From NCBI GenBank assembly GCA_024516035.1, contig CM044962.1, positions 8,369,095-8,433,094 on the forward strand: DNA of 64,000 nucleotides, given 5' to 3'. The notes below the pieces were generated by a model, which did no database searches, was not told the DNA's origin, and saw only the letters and a program-made list of their open reading frames with translations. The position numbers and the translations under genes were made by a program. Source of the stretch: Bactericera cockerelli (lineage: Eukaryota; Arthropoda; Insecta; Hemiptera; Triozidae). Below are positions 44,037 to 54,082 of the stretch, one piece after another. Position 1 is the stretch's first letter; each line of letters starts with the position of its first letter.

Positions 44037-45029
44037 GATCTCAGTGACTAATTGACTAAACCATACCGTTGTGGGACTGTTAAATATTAATTCGTCCCTC
44101 AGTTGAAACCATTAGGCCTTGTATGTGTCTGTGAAGAAGATATCTCAAGAACGGTAAAAGTTAGAAATTTGAAATTCAGTACGAAGGGCCCATATAATGT
44201 AGAAAGAGGACCCCATACGAACATTTCTTTGAAATCGATGCCGCCAGTCTTGGTGTTTCGACTGTTTAGCCGTATTTTTCTTTCTAACCAAAGTGGATGC
44301 AACGGGAATAAAATGAACCAAACTGGAAGCAATTCATTTTTCTTTTGGAAGAGGAAATTTTTCCTCTTCCTTCTTCCAGTCTGGTTAACCAAAATGGAAG
44401 TAGAAAATTCTTGCTTCCAGTTCTTTTATAGGTTAAGTCCATTGTTTATCTTTAAAGTACCGAAATGCATTTTTCTTTCACGAATGTGGTGAAGTTGACC
44501 TTGGAATAAAATGGAAATATTGAACCTGGAAAAAAAAATTATCCAAAAGAAAAATACCCCTTTTGTTGTCGGGGCCATATACCTACTGGGGTACAAGTGG
44601 TCAAGGTACTGAGTGAGTATAGGGTAAAACGACTGGCTAGGTAATGAATACGTGTGCTCATGATTTAAATACCTATCTGTTGTTGCGAGCAGGTAATTTT
44701 CCCAGCGTTAATTTATCACTCTCTACAACGATTAGACATATAACTTCCTTCGTTAAATTTAATTTAATTTACGGGGAAACCTACATAACTATCGTGCTGC
44801 ATCAACTGGTGGGGATACCGACATGCGTGTTTAGACTGTTTAGAGGAAAACCCGCTGCCGCCGTGATCCAGAAGCTGTGGGTTCGAATTCAGGACGGGGC
44901 GAAATTTTCGAACGTATACACTCACCTGCAAAATTAGCCACCCATTTGCTGTTGTCAATTTGTGCTCGCCTTGCGTCGAGGCGCCAAGCTTTGCTTCCTG
45001 ATGGGACCCCAGTCGCAGCGTCAGACTTA
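44037..45029. other. Unassigned sequence with one hairpin
   Basis: 44315-44395 forms a palindrome (GGAAGAGGAAATTTTTCCTC and outer arms ACCAAACTGGAAG / CTTCCAGTCTGGTT). 44860-44935 is tRNA-like (GTGGGTTCGAATTCAGG). Open frames show no family. Confidence 0.4.
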
Positions 45030-45417
45030 AGGTAGGATCACACTATATGGCACAGATGCCATATTTTCTATGGCGAGAAAAAAAAACGAATGGCACATAT
45101 AATATATGACACTCACACGATGCCATATAATGTGGCACATATAAATTATGACACTCACACGATGCCATATAATGTGGCAAAAAACTATATGGCATTGTAT
45201 GTCTTCCCCCTTGCCATAGACAAGCCTGCCAGTCGTCACCATATCATATTGTAGACCAAGTGTGTGATGAAGCACTCACACGAATGCCTTAGATCCTGCC
45301 ATACGTCTATGGCACCATAGAAAAAACTTGTCACCATAGACCCAAATAGTTCTATGGTCATCTAAACAAAGACCGACCACATTATATGTCGCTCTGCCAT
45401 TTCGTGTGATCCGACCT
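45030..45417. mobile_element. PIF/Harbinger-like MITE, 388 bp, TTA duplication
   Basis: AGGTAGGATCACAC and GTGTGATCCGACCT form the ends. TTA is on both flanks (45027-45029, 45418-45420). Inside, a 50-bp unit with GACACTCACACGATGCCATA is repeated in tandem. Confidence 0.82.
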
Positions 45418-45606
45418 TTAGCCGCGAGGCGCGTAGGGGTGATAGTAGATACCCTCAAGTGTCCAATAGTGTTCAATGCTTGTGTAAATTCTGCAGGTTA
45501 ATGCACTCGCTCAGGTTATTGAATGTTAGTATGCTAACTAAAATATGCAAATAGCACAATACAGGGTCCGCCATAGATCATAAACCTTTTTGAAATGCCA
45601 AAATTA

Positions 45607-45760
45607 ACCGACCTCAGTAGCTTGATCGATAAGGCGGCGGACTTGTAACCTGGAGGTCGGTGGTTCAAGTCCCGGTTTCAGCGTAGATTTAATAAAGCGA
45701 GTTTGAGTAGTTGTGATATCACGACAGTGATTAACACAAATATGATAACTTTAAACTTTT
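45607..45760 (+). mobile_element. SINE-A with 14-bp duplication
   Basis: ACCGACCTCAGTAGCTTGATC to ATGATAACTTTAAACTTTT. AAATGCCAAAATTA is duplicated exactly (45593-45606, 45761-45774). This copy best defines the family: 154 bp, tRNA-like head, and a conserved TGTGATATCACGACAGTG body. Confidence 0.92.
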
Positions 45761-46036
45761 AAATGCCAAAATTAAAAAAAAAAACTGAATGAAATTTTCT
45801 TTGATGGGATGCTAGAAAACAGAATGCCAATTACCTACTGTGTTGCTCACCATTCACGTTTTGAAGATCACATCACGGAGATGTTGTCCTCAATCCTGCA
45901 GAGTGATGAGTTCAAAGCTCAGACGTTTTCTCAAGTTACGCATGCCGTTCACCAACATGTATTCGGGGATAGCATTGATTTTCAAGTCGAATAGCATTTC
46001 TCAGTTCTTAAAGGGTTTTTGGTTTTTACCATAATC

Positions 46037-46365
46037 AAGCCTCCGTAGCGTAATGGTTGTGACTACTGCCCGTAGTCCAGAGTTCCCGAGTTCGACTCCC
46101 GGTTGGTGCGGACTTTTCGACGAACATTCTGTTCCATCTAAACATGAGAGGCTGGCATTTCCGGCCCTACCCAGGCTGGGTGAGGTTAATGTGGGTAGCT
46201 GGTACGATTCCCAGCGAATGGAGGGTAAAACCCCCGTCCTGACTACTTCAAATCAGGACGTACTTACGAATTTGAATCAACTGGTCACAATAGATCTAAA
46301 TAGAGGTCGGTGTGATAATTGGTGCTTCTCTTGTGGAACTCCAACCAGTCTATAATAATAATAAT
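46037..46365 (+). mobile_element. SINE-B, near full length
   Basis: GCCTCCGTAGCGTAATGG, CCGAGTTCGACTCCCGG, GGCATTTCCGGCCCTACCCA, GAATGGAGGGTAAAACCCCC, CAATAGATCTAAATAGAGG, (ATA)n tail. The probable duplication is ATAATCAAG on both sides. Confidence 0.85.
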
Positions 46366-46696
46366 AATCAAGAATACAAAAAAATCAATGCTATCCCCAA
46401 AGACATTTCAGTAAACACGATACACACACAGCTCGAGAGACTAGTAAACACGAGAGAGAGAGAGACTGAATTCGTGCATTCTGCATCAAGAGCAAAATGT
46501 TTATGTGATCTTCAAAACGTGAATTGGCTTGCATTTTGTTTTCTAGCATTTCACCGAAGAAAAAAATATTTGTAACTTCAGTTGTGAAAAAATTAGGCAT
46601 TTCAAAATGGTTCATGATCAATGGCTGACCCTGTATTAGAAGCCTAATACGGAATGAACGAGACGGACCAACGTTGCTTAACCTTTGGCCTTTAGT

Positions 46697-46775
46697 CTGT
46701 CCCGTTAGCTCAGTGGTCAATGCCGACTCTGGTAATCTAGAAGTCGCGGGTTCGAACACCAGCCCGGACATGACA
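46697..46775 (+). mobile_element. SINE-C head fragment
   Basis: TGTCCCGTTAGCTCAGTGGTC, CGCGGGTTCGAACACC, AGCCCGGACATGACA. Confidence 0.5.
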
Positions 46776-46794
46776 CGTTGTTGTGATAGTGTTT

Positions 46795-47010
46795 ATTATT
46801 TCTTATTATTATTATTATTTCACACTTACTCGTATTTAGATAAAACGACATATGTACAATTCAAATAATTATTATAACAATTAAAAAATGAAAACAATAT
46901 ATAGGTACAATAAAAAGGAAAAATAATAGAAAAATATATATAAACATACGTCCTAAATAAAGGGCGGGGTTATTGCCTATGGCGATCTCTTCCACCCAAC
47001 CCTTCAGTAC
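46795..47010 (-). mobile_element. Family L tail, antisense
   Basis: (ATT)n, ATGTACAATTCAAATAATTA, AAAGGGCGGGGTTATTGCC, ATCTCTTCCACCCAACCC. Confidence 0.65.
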
Positions 47011-47392
47011 AACTCTTTTAAGCAGCCCAGAACACTGGTTCTGGGGCGTACAATCGTTCAATACCCGTATCAATCCTTCCACCACCATGACATTACCACA
47101 GACAAGTAAAGAATTTAAAACAAATAGTTAATGTCAATATTGCTTTGCTGATTTGTGTAATTATGGTGTTCAAGTGCTGCAGGCGCAGGCTGGTAATCCA
47201 GGTATCGTGGGGTTCGAATGACCTTGAACTTGATTGTAGACCACTGATTCTATGTATAATAATAATAATGACAATAATAATACGTTTTATTTATATTTCC
47301 CGACTAGGACTATTATTATATATCTGACCTGGTTGCAGGTTTTCAGTGAAACCCTTACAATTAACACCTAATTAGATTATTGTGACCAGTTT

Positions 47393-47632
47393 GATTCTAT
47401 TTGGTTTTAACGTCCTGACTGAGATAGATATAGTCAAGGACGGGGGTTTCACCTCCATTCGCTGGAATCGTACCAGCTACCCACATTAACCCACCAGCCT
47501 GGGTAGTGCCGGAAATGCCAGCCTCACGTGTTTGGATGGAACAGAAGTTTCGCTCGAAAAATCTGCCCCAACCCGGAGTTGAACTCGGAACTCTGGACTA
47601 CGGCAGTAGTCACAACCTTACGCCACGGAGAT
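47393..47632 (-). mobile_element. SINE-B, antisense
   Basis: GATTCTATTTGGTTTTAACG, GACGGGGGTTTCACCTCC, CCAGCCTGGGTAGTGCCG, AGTTGAACTCGGAACTCTGG, ACGCCACGGAG. Confidence 0.8.
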
Positions 47633-48311
47633 TAGGACTAATGAGTCCTATTATTCCGCAGTAAATCCAAGACGTCTTATTATGTGGTCCAATTCCAAAA
47701 CTTGGGATAACTCATGTACCGCTGGTTTAGAAGCAAGTGACCGTTTGATCACCGGTCACACACTGGTAATAAAGATTTTTCACATGACTTATGACAGTGT
47801 GTCATGTGTCAACACAAAGTAGCGTTACTCTCTGAGTTTTACTGTTGCAATAATGTCTTTTAAATAATAAAATGAAGGAATTTAATTTATATATATTAAT
47901 ATTATAATAATATTTATATATCAAATAATCATATCGTTATTGTAATAAATTACTTAATTATGATGAGAGTTGTAATGGAAGTGGCGATTTTTTTCTTCTA
48001 GAGAGGAGGTGATGGTGATTGTATTTTGATTAATGAATAAAAACACAGTCTCAGACCACCATAAAAAATTAAGGTGTTTTGATTTTATTACTTGAGAAAA
48101 TTTGTGAAGAATTCATTGTTGCCAATTAAAACTGATGAACGATCCAACGATGATAAGAATTGCGTGATGCTGATTAGGTTTTATTATCCTGTCTCACTCT
48201 TGTTTTGAAGTAAATCCTGGATGTAAGTGAACTCAAGGATCGGAATTTTTTTTCATATCCGGGTTTCTCTTATGAAGAATTGAAGAAGTGATTTTTCCTC
48301 ATGAAGAAGAT
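47633..48311. other. AT-rich sequence with a SINE-C scrap
   Basis: 47635-47700 repeats the SINE-C end (ATGAGTCCTATTATTCCGCAG). Nothing else recognised. Confidence 0.4.
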
Positions 48312-48485
48312 ATTTGTCCAGGTAGCTCAGCGGTAAAAGCGGCACTCTTTGAATCCAGAGATTCCAGAGATTGAGGGTTCGAAACCCAGACGGGACATGA
48401 CAAGTTATCCTCTCATTTAGAATTTTCACCACATAATAATACGTCTTGGGCTTACTGCTGGAATAATGGGTCTTAATAGTCCTAT
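48312..48485 (+). mobile_element. SINE-C, sense
   Basis: TTGTCCAGGTAGCTCAGCGG, GGGTTCGAAACCCAGACGG, ACAAGTTATCCTCTCATTT, CATAATAATACGTCTTGGGC, CTGGAATAATGGGTC. Confidence 0.8.
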
Positions 48486-48769
48486 TTTTTTCTCTTCTAT
48501 CCAGGTATGAACCAGGAGTATAATACATAAATTAATATATTCATCGTGTCATGTTTAGTGTTAGCAACAGAAAACATCAAGGAAATATATAATGATCGAC
48601 TTTCTCTTTTAAAACACTCAACTGGTATTGCAAAGTCACAAGCTCTAATGGAGTTTTAGCTAATGCTACATTAAGCCTAATGGAGAAATTACTTAAATAT
48701 TAATCTATTATTATTATTAAACAATTTATTAGATATAATTATGTAAATGAACATATGTACAATACAAAT

Positions 48770-49535
48770 AATTATTTTAACAATGAAAAAAACACTGCCA
48801 ATTATGGACACAATACTTCCTCGTGATTGCTTCACATTGTAAACACGTGCCAATTTTGAGATTTTATAGAAAATTACTTGTATCTTCATAACCGCTTAAC
48901 CGATTTTCTTCAAATTTGTTTTATATGGTAGAATATTGTTTTTTCTACAATCTGAATTCCACAAAAAATTCTGTATCGGCAAGTCGTGGTCCTTATTTTT
49001 TTACTTTTTTGTCCAAAATTTCGGATTTTCTTAAATATCAGAGTCAAATTATAATTAGTTTAAAAATAAATATAAATAACCTATGTTAAACAATAATACG
49101 CATATTTTCACAAAATTTCATCGAAATCGGGTGTACCGTTCACGAGATATAAGCGTTTAAGTAAAAAGTTAGTGGTCAGGCGCATGGTCTCTTTCACCCA
49201 GAACTGCTGATATGAATTCGATGAATTTAAAATGGGACCATCTACAGAATGTCTCCTAGATGTGTGCAAAATTTCATCAAAATCGGTCGAGTAGTTTCTG
49301 AGATTTGCGCGTTACAAGGAATCGTTTTTACAGACCGACAGACAGACAGACAGACAGACAGACCGACAGACCGACAGACGGACACAAAACCAAATTTACT
49401 CAGTAGGTTATGAAACGTCCAGAAATATGAAAAAAATTGAAATCGGAGCAAAAAATATTTTTTTTTACAAAAACGAACACAATACTTCCGATTTCTAATA
49501 TGTATTAGAAATTTCTCGGAAGTAAAATGGAAACA
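48770..49535 (-). mobile_element. Family K element, near full length, with CAGA run
   Basis: Opposite orientation to 15480-16215 and co-linear with it. A GACAGACAGACAG run (49335-49385) sits inside. The terminal hairpin is ACTTCCGATTTCTAATATG / ATTAGAAATTTCTCGGAAGT at 49484-49524. Confidence 0.65.
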
Positions 49536-49640
49536 ATATATACAATAAATATGAAAAAAAATGGAAAAATATATAAAAACATATGTCATAACTATAGGGC
49601 GGGCTTATTGCCTATGGCAAACTCTTCCACCCAACCCAAC
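49527..49640 (-). mobile_element. Family L tail, antisense
   Basis: ATATACAATAAATATG, CATAACTATAGGGCGGGCTT, GGCAAACTCTTCCACCCAACC. It abuts the Family K end. Confidence 0.6.
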
Positions 49641-49934
49641 CTAATCTATTGCATAGTGCTACTCGTGCGGCAGTATTGCAACAGTAAAATAAAAAATGTT
49701 AACTTATCTTAAGAGCTCTATGATTAGTTGTTTTATCAATGAACAAAGAAAAGATTGGTCGCGAAATTGATTGTTTGAATTTGAATCGTAACTTTCGTTC
49801 TTTTATCATTTATCGCAACTTTTAATTTATCAATGAACATAGGAAAAATTGGTGGCGAAATTGATTGTTTAAAAAATAATTGCAAGAATAATTGTTGGTC
49901 CGACCAAAAACTTATCGTAATTTTTTTTATTTAT

Positions 49935-50105
49935 TTTAAGATGAGTGATTCACAGCCTTTTTTATTTCCTAGCTATGAAACAGGAGCTTCTGTAGACGCT
50001 TGTGGTCTGTGTTGTAGCCTGCCCATTCCGTAGTATGCCTCTCCTCTGATGGGCGAGAAGTGACACATGACACAATACTTCCCATTTAGGTGCTGGGTCA
50101 ACTAT
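49935..50105 (-). mobile_element. SINE-G, antisense
   Basis: GAGTGATTCACAGCC, CTTGTGGTCTGTGTTGTAGC, CTCCTCTGATGGGCGAGAAG, GTGCTGGGTCAAC; the head is missing. Confidence 0.6.
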
Positions 50106-50242
50106 GATATTAATGAACACTGATTTATTTGTACTGCCCGATTAAGACTAGAGTCGCCTTATTCCTGCAGTGGATGGATACCAAAATGCTATTATTATGT
50201 GGTCTAGGTCTCTAATTAATGAGGAAATTCATTGGGTTGGGT

Positions 50243-50410
50243 GGAAGAGATCGCCACAGGCAATAACCACGCCCTTAGGTAGGACATTAACTTCATTATC
50301 TTTTTTGTTCTTGTATCTTTGCTCAATCTATTTATTTTTTCTTTATAATTTCATTGTATTTTACTGTATATATTTTTGTCTTACCTAAAAAGCATACTAT
50401 AATAATAATA
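50243..50410 (+). mobile_element. Family L tail, sense
   Basis: GTTGGGTGGAAGAGATCGCC, GGCAATAACCACGCCCTTAG, TTGTCTTACCTAAAAAGC, (AATAAT)n. Confidence 0.7.
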
Positions 50411-51597
50411 ATAAAATTTGGTAGGATTCCCCACCTGGATTTCCAGACTAAGGATTTAACCACTCAAGTACCCATTTAACATCTTATCATTCACTTTGCA
50501 TGCAACCAAAATTAAAATTTAACCAACCAAGTTTGGAAGTTTGATCGATCAAATAATATTTGATAATAATTCTTCTTTTCTCTCTGTTATCTTTTTTTAT
50601 CAAGGGTGGTGCGGAAGAAAATGCCGTTGGCAGTAGCACCGCCCTTGATCAAGTTTTGTTTTATTAATTTCAATATCGATTTATGTATATATTCTATGTC
50701 ATTTGTAAATCAAACTTGATCCAACATGTTAGGTATATGTAACTTTATATAAAACTAGGATTCTTTAAAAAAAAAAAAAAAAATTATATATATATATTTA
50801 TAAAATTTCATATACCTAACATTACTATGGATTTGTAATATGAACCTAATAACAAATAATTGATCCAATATGTTTAAAAATATTTGATCGATTGATTGAC
50901 GATTAAGACTGTCTTTGCAATCGGATATTGCTAATTTGTTATCTCTCTCCTTTTCTTGTTAATGAACGTTGGATCAAGCTGTTTGTGCTACATACCGAAG
51001 TACCGTGTCGTCTTCCAGAATAAATTAACTCCAGCTGTTCTTCATGAAGTAATCGAAGCCCAGTTGAGGTGAAATTTTTAAATTCAAAATATTCTCACCA
51101 GTTCCCGACTAAGTATAGTAGTGCTTTTTTATAGTACAGTAGTGCTTTATTTAGACTGTCGGCTCGAGACAAGAAGTCCCATTACGCTAACAGTTTAATA
51201 TAGCACCTCTTTATTTTTGAGTAGAAATTTTCCATCTCTCTACTTTGCATGAGTCTGGCGCACGCTCATACCTCGTGAGGAAAAAAAAGTTACTAGTATG
51301 AAGCTGGGATTCGAGCCAAACGGATCCTCACTCTAATACCTGTATCTACAGACTCGCGCTTTAACTACTTCGCTCACCAAAGCATACATACTCGAAGATA
51401 TAATATGTATTTTCGCATAACATTAAGCTATATACTTACTGGGTGATTCTGTATCTTAATATCACATCTATATCTCCCTTGCCTTTATCCCATATTAGCT
51501 TATGTTGTTTTTGGGGTCGGCATTGTTCAACCTCATGGTTAAGGTTGGTAGGGTGGAGCACGTTTTTTATGGCTGGATGCCCTTCCTAACGCCAACG
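50411..51597. other. AT-rich sequence with scraps
   Basis: 50425-50475 and 51300-51385 are tRNA-like antisense heads (GGGATTCGAGCC). 50600-50660 repeats GCACCGCCCTTGATCAAG, found inverted near 56045-56065. No gene seen. Confidence 0.4.
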
Positions 51598-51830
51598 ATT
51601 CTATTTGGTTTTAACGTCTTGATCTGGACGGGGGTGTTACTCTCCATTCGCTGGGAATCGTATACCAGCTACCCACATTAACCTCACCCAGCCTGGGTAG
51701 GGCCGGAAATGCCAGCCTCAAGTGTTTGGAGGGAACAGAATTTTCTTCGAAAAGTCTGCTACAACCGGGGATCGAACTCGGGATCTCTGGACTACGGGCA
51801 GTAGTCACAACCATCACGCCACGGAGGCCG
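51598..51830 (-). mobile_element. SINE-B, antisense
   Basis: GATTCTATTTGGTTTTAACG, CATTCGCTGGGAATCG, CTCACCCAGCCTGGGTAGGG, GGGGATCGAACTCGGG, ATCACGCCACGGAGGC. Confidence 0.85.
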
Positions 51831-52204
51831 ACACTTGTCTTCCAGGAGAGTCAAATGAAAAAATGGTACACGACTTTTCGACGTGTCTTGATGTACAAAA
51901 TGCACCATATTTTCTGCCGCCACTTCACGGAGTCACCCTGTATACTAGATTATTTTGCGACCGTGGTTTTACCCATCACCGTCCGGGCATTCTGGGCTGA
52001 AGCGTTTATTCTAAAAATAATTTAAACAACCAACTGGTTTACTCGTTGTAACATGGCTCTAATAGGTCAGTGGTCACTATTCCAAGGTGGGTGAGGTGGA
52101 CAATGTATAAACCGGTGACCAAGTCTTTAAACCTCGTAGGAGATATGACCAGGGGTGTATTTAGTGGACTCGGGTCGCCAGTCGTCACACTCGCCGTAAA
52201 TTTG

Positions 52205-52392
52205 AGTGGTAAGCCGATCGTCGTGGCTCAGCGGTTAAGAGCGTTGGTTACTGACCCGGAGGTTGCGAGTTCGAATCCCGGCTGAAGCGAAAAATTCTGA
52301 CCGAGTTTTTATATTACCGGATTGGCATGGGTGTAAAAGTAAAGTGTACTGAAGTAATGCGAAAGCTGTTCCGGTGCACAGTTACCTTTTTT
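52205..52392 (+). mobile_element. SINE-F, sense
   Basis: ATCGTCGTGGCTCAGCGGTTA, GTTGCGAGTTCGAATCCCGG, AAAAATTCTGACCGAG, AAGTGTACTGAAGTAATGCG. Confidence 0.75.
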
Positions 52393-52424
52393 AAAAAAAG
52401 GATTTGAGTGGTAAAGATTTGGAG

Positions 52425-52625
52425 AAGTCACTGTGGCCGAGTGGTGTAGGACACTAGGCTTGCACGCAGGATGACCTGAGTTTGAATCGTGACTGGGTAG
52501 AATTTTTTCTACTCTGTAATTTCGATGTCTTGAGTCTAGTGAGTCCACTCATACGTCGCGTTGCGTCGGTCATGAGGAAAAATGAATAGTTACTTAGTAC
52601 GAGTTGAGGACCAGTGACAGTAGTA
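52425..52625 (+). mobile_element. SINE-E, sense
   Basis: GTCACTGTGGCCGAGTGGTG, TGAGTTTGAATCGTGACTGG, TCCACTCATACGTCGCG, GGAAAAATGAATAGTTACTT. It directly follows SINE-F. Confidence 0.75.
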
Positions 52626-52715
52626 TGAGGGCCTATTTTCACACTGGTACACTATAGGAAACTAGAATTTTGGTACATTGCTGCCCTTTATGACTTTAGG
52701 AATTTTCAATTTGCC

Positions 52716-52975
52716 AGCCTCTGTGGCGTAACAGGCCGTAACAGTTATGACTACTGCCCGTAGTCCAGAGATCCTGAGTTCGATTCCCGATTGGAGCAGA
52801 CTTTTCGCACAGAACATTTTGTTCCCTCCGAACATGTAAGGATGGCAATTCCGGCCCTACCCAGGCTGGTTGAGGTTAATGTGCGTAGCTAGTACGATTC
52901 CTAGCGAATAGAGGGTAAAACCCCCGTTCTGTCTACCTCAAGCCAGGACGTTAAAACCAAATAGAATCAATGGAC
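52716..52975 (+). mobile_element. SINE-B, sense
   Basis: GCCAGCCTCTGTGGCGTAAC, TGAGTTCGATTCCCGATTGG, CCGGCCCTACCCAGGCTGG, AGAGGGTAAAACCCCC, TTAAAACCAAATAGAATC. A short GGCCGTAAC duplication sits in the head. Confidence 0.85.
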
Positions 52976-53399
52976 ATGAAAGGAGCCTAGAAATTGGATC
53001 TGGGCGTCCATATAATCCTCTCACCACCGTGATTTAGGTATCAATACCTACCTCACAGACATTGAATTATTAATTATTAGGAGTTTTCAATATTCCAACG
53101 GGGAAAAAAGGCCAATAACCTTTTCATTTACACCCGTAAGTTTTCCGATGGCTCAAATTTCGTATGCAGCATTGTTTTAGGTGTGCAATATGAAATTATT
53201 TTTCAATGTTCCAACTGGGATCCCGAGGTAGCACGCCACGGTCGCGAACTTTCCGGTAAAAATAAATATCACTGACCATAGCGAAGCACGGGTTTCAGAT
53301 TTATTGTATTTCAACACTTATCACGTATTGTTAACACATGACAAACAAATATAAAATACAGTACTTAAGATTAAAAGAACAAAATAAGGATAAAATCAA
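52976..53399. other. Unassigned sequence
   Basis: No exon or repeat boundary is recognised. Confidence 0.3.
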
Positions 53400-53520
53400 A
53401 GTGAGTTGTGTGTGCGTGTGTTGTGTATGCGTGTGTATGCGTAGTGTGTGTGTGTGTTTGCGTGGGTGTGTGTGTGCGTGTGCGCCCGTGTGTGTATGCA
53501 TACATGTGTGTATATTTATG
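53400..53520. repeat. Degenerate (TG)n microsatellite
   Basis: TGTG with interspersed CG and TATG variants. Confidence 0.9.
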
Positions 53521-53635
53521 TTAGTAATTTTGTAGATGTGTACGAGTAGGTGTTATATAAATTAAGTTAAAAAAAAATAGATTCGAAAAAAACTTTTTAA
53601 ACAGCTCTTACAATTATATGTACATATATACATTA

Positions 53636-53803
53636 ACCGACCTCAGTAGCTTGATCGATGGGGCGGCGGACTTGTGACTTGTAGGTCGGTGGTTCAAGTC
53701 CCGGTTTCAGCGTAGTTTAGTAAAGCGAGTTTGAGTAGTTGTGATATCACGAAAGTGATTAACAGAAATATGATAACTTTTTTTAACTTAACTTTTTACA
53801 TAT
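53636..53803 (+). mobile_element. SINE-A with 11-bp duplication, 50 bp before a PIGS exon
   Basis: ACCGACCTCAGTAGCTTGATC to ATGATAACTTTTTTTAAC. TATATACATTA on both sides (53625-53635, 53804-53814). It inserted 51 bp upstream of the 53855 acceptor, so the branch-point region was barely spared. Confidence 0.88.
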
Positions 53804-53854
53804 TATATACATTATTTTATCTTTAAATTGCTTAACATTTTCAACTGTTCGCAG

Positions 53855-54082
53855 ATGCGCGCATGTCGGCGGCTCTCGTGTTCGTCGGAATCCTATTCGT
53901 CATCGGAGTGCCGCTCTGGTGGCATCTGACGACCGTGGAGAGAGTCGAACTACCGTCCTCCCGAATAGAGAACCTCAACCGTGCGCCCACGTATGTGCGC
54001 AGTAATCTCAGCATCGTGACGTCAGACGATGCGCAGGCGCAGAGATTGGCGCACGATCTGAGGGCGGCGCTTCAAGATTCAA
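53855..54082 (+). CDS. PIGS: PIGS exon with N-terminal membrane segment
   Basis: TGTTCGCAG acceptor, TCAA|GTAAGA donor. ARMSAALVFVGILFVIGVPL is the membrane helix. It is followed by WWHLTTVERVELPSSRI, then a lumenal stretch to ALQDS. Confidence 0.93.

Larger units (their letters stand above)
45562..46633. mobile_element. CAGGGT-ended TIR element carrying two nested SINEs
   Basis: Left end CAGGGTCCGCCATAGATCAT; right end reads CAGGGTCAGCCATTGATCAT on the opposite strand. TA on both flanks. The arms also share GATGCTAGAAAACAGAATGCC and CACGTTTTGAAGATCACAT. SINE-A (45607-45760) and SINE-B (46037-46365) inserted later. No transposase seen. Confidence 0.82.

Noticed and set aside
44103..44492. 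129-codon open frame as a gene
   Set aside because: The frame crosses a palindrome and has an equally long antisense frame, with no family resemblance.
45809..45994. 61-codon frame with a neat helix-like sequence
   Set aside because: It lies in the arm of the TIR element at 45562-46633 and has a diverged inverted partner near 46500, so it is transposon sequence without a recognised domain.
46391..46771. 126-codon minus-strand frame
   Set aside because: It is composed of a SINE-C head, a TIR arm and a short GA run; chimeric repeat sequence.
52309..52642. Overlapping minus-strand frames of 79 and 62 codons
   Set aside because: They are antisense to SINE-F and SINE-E.
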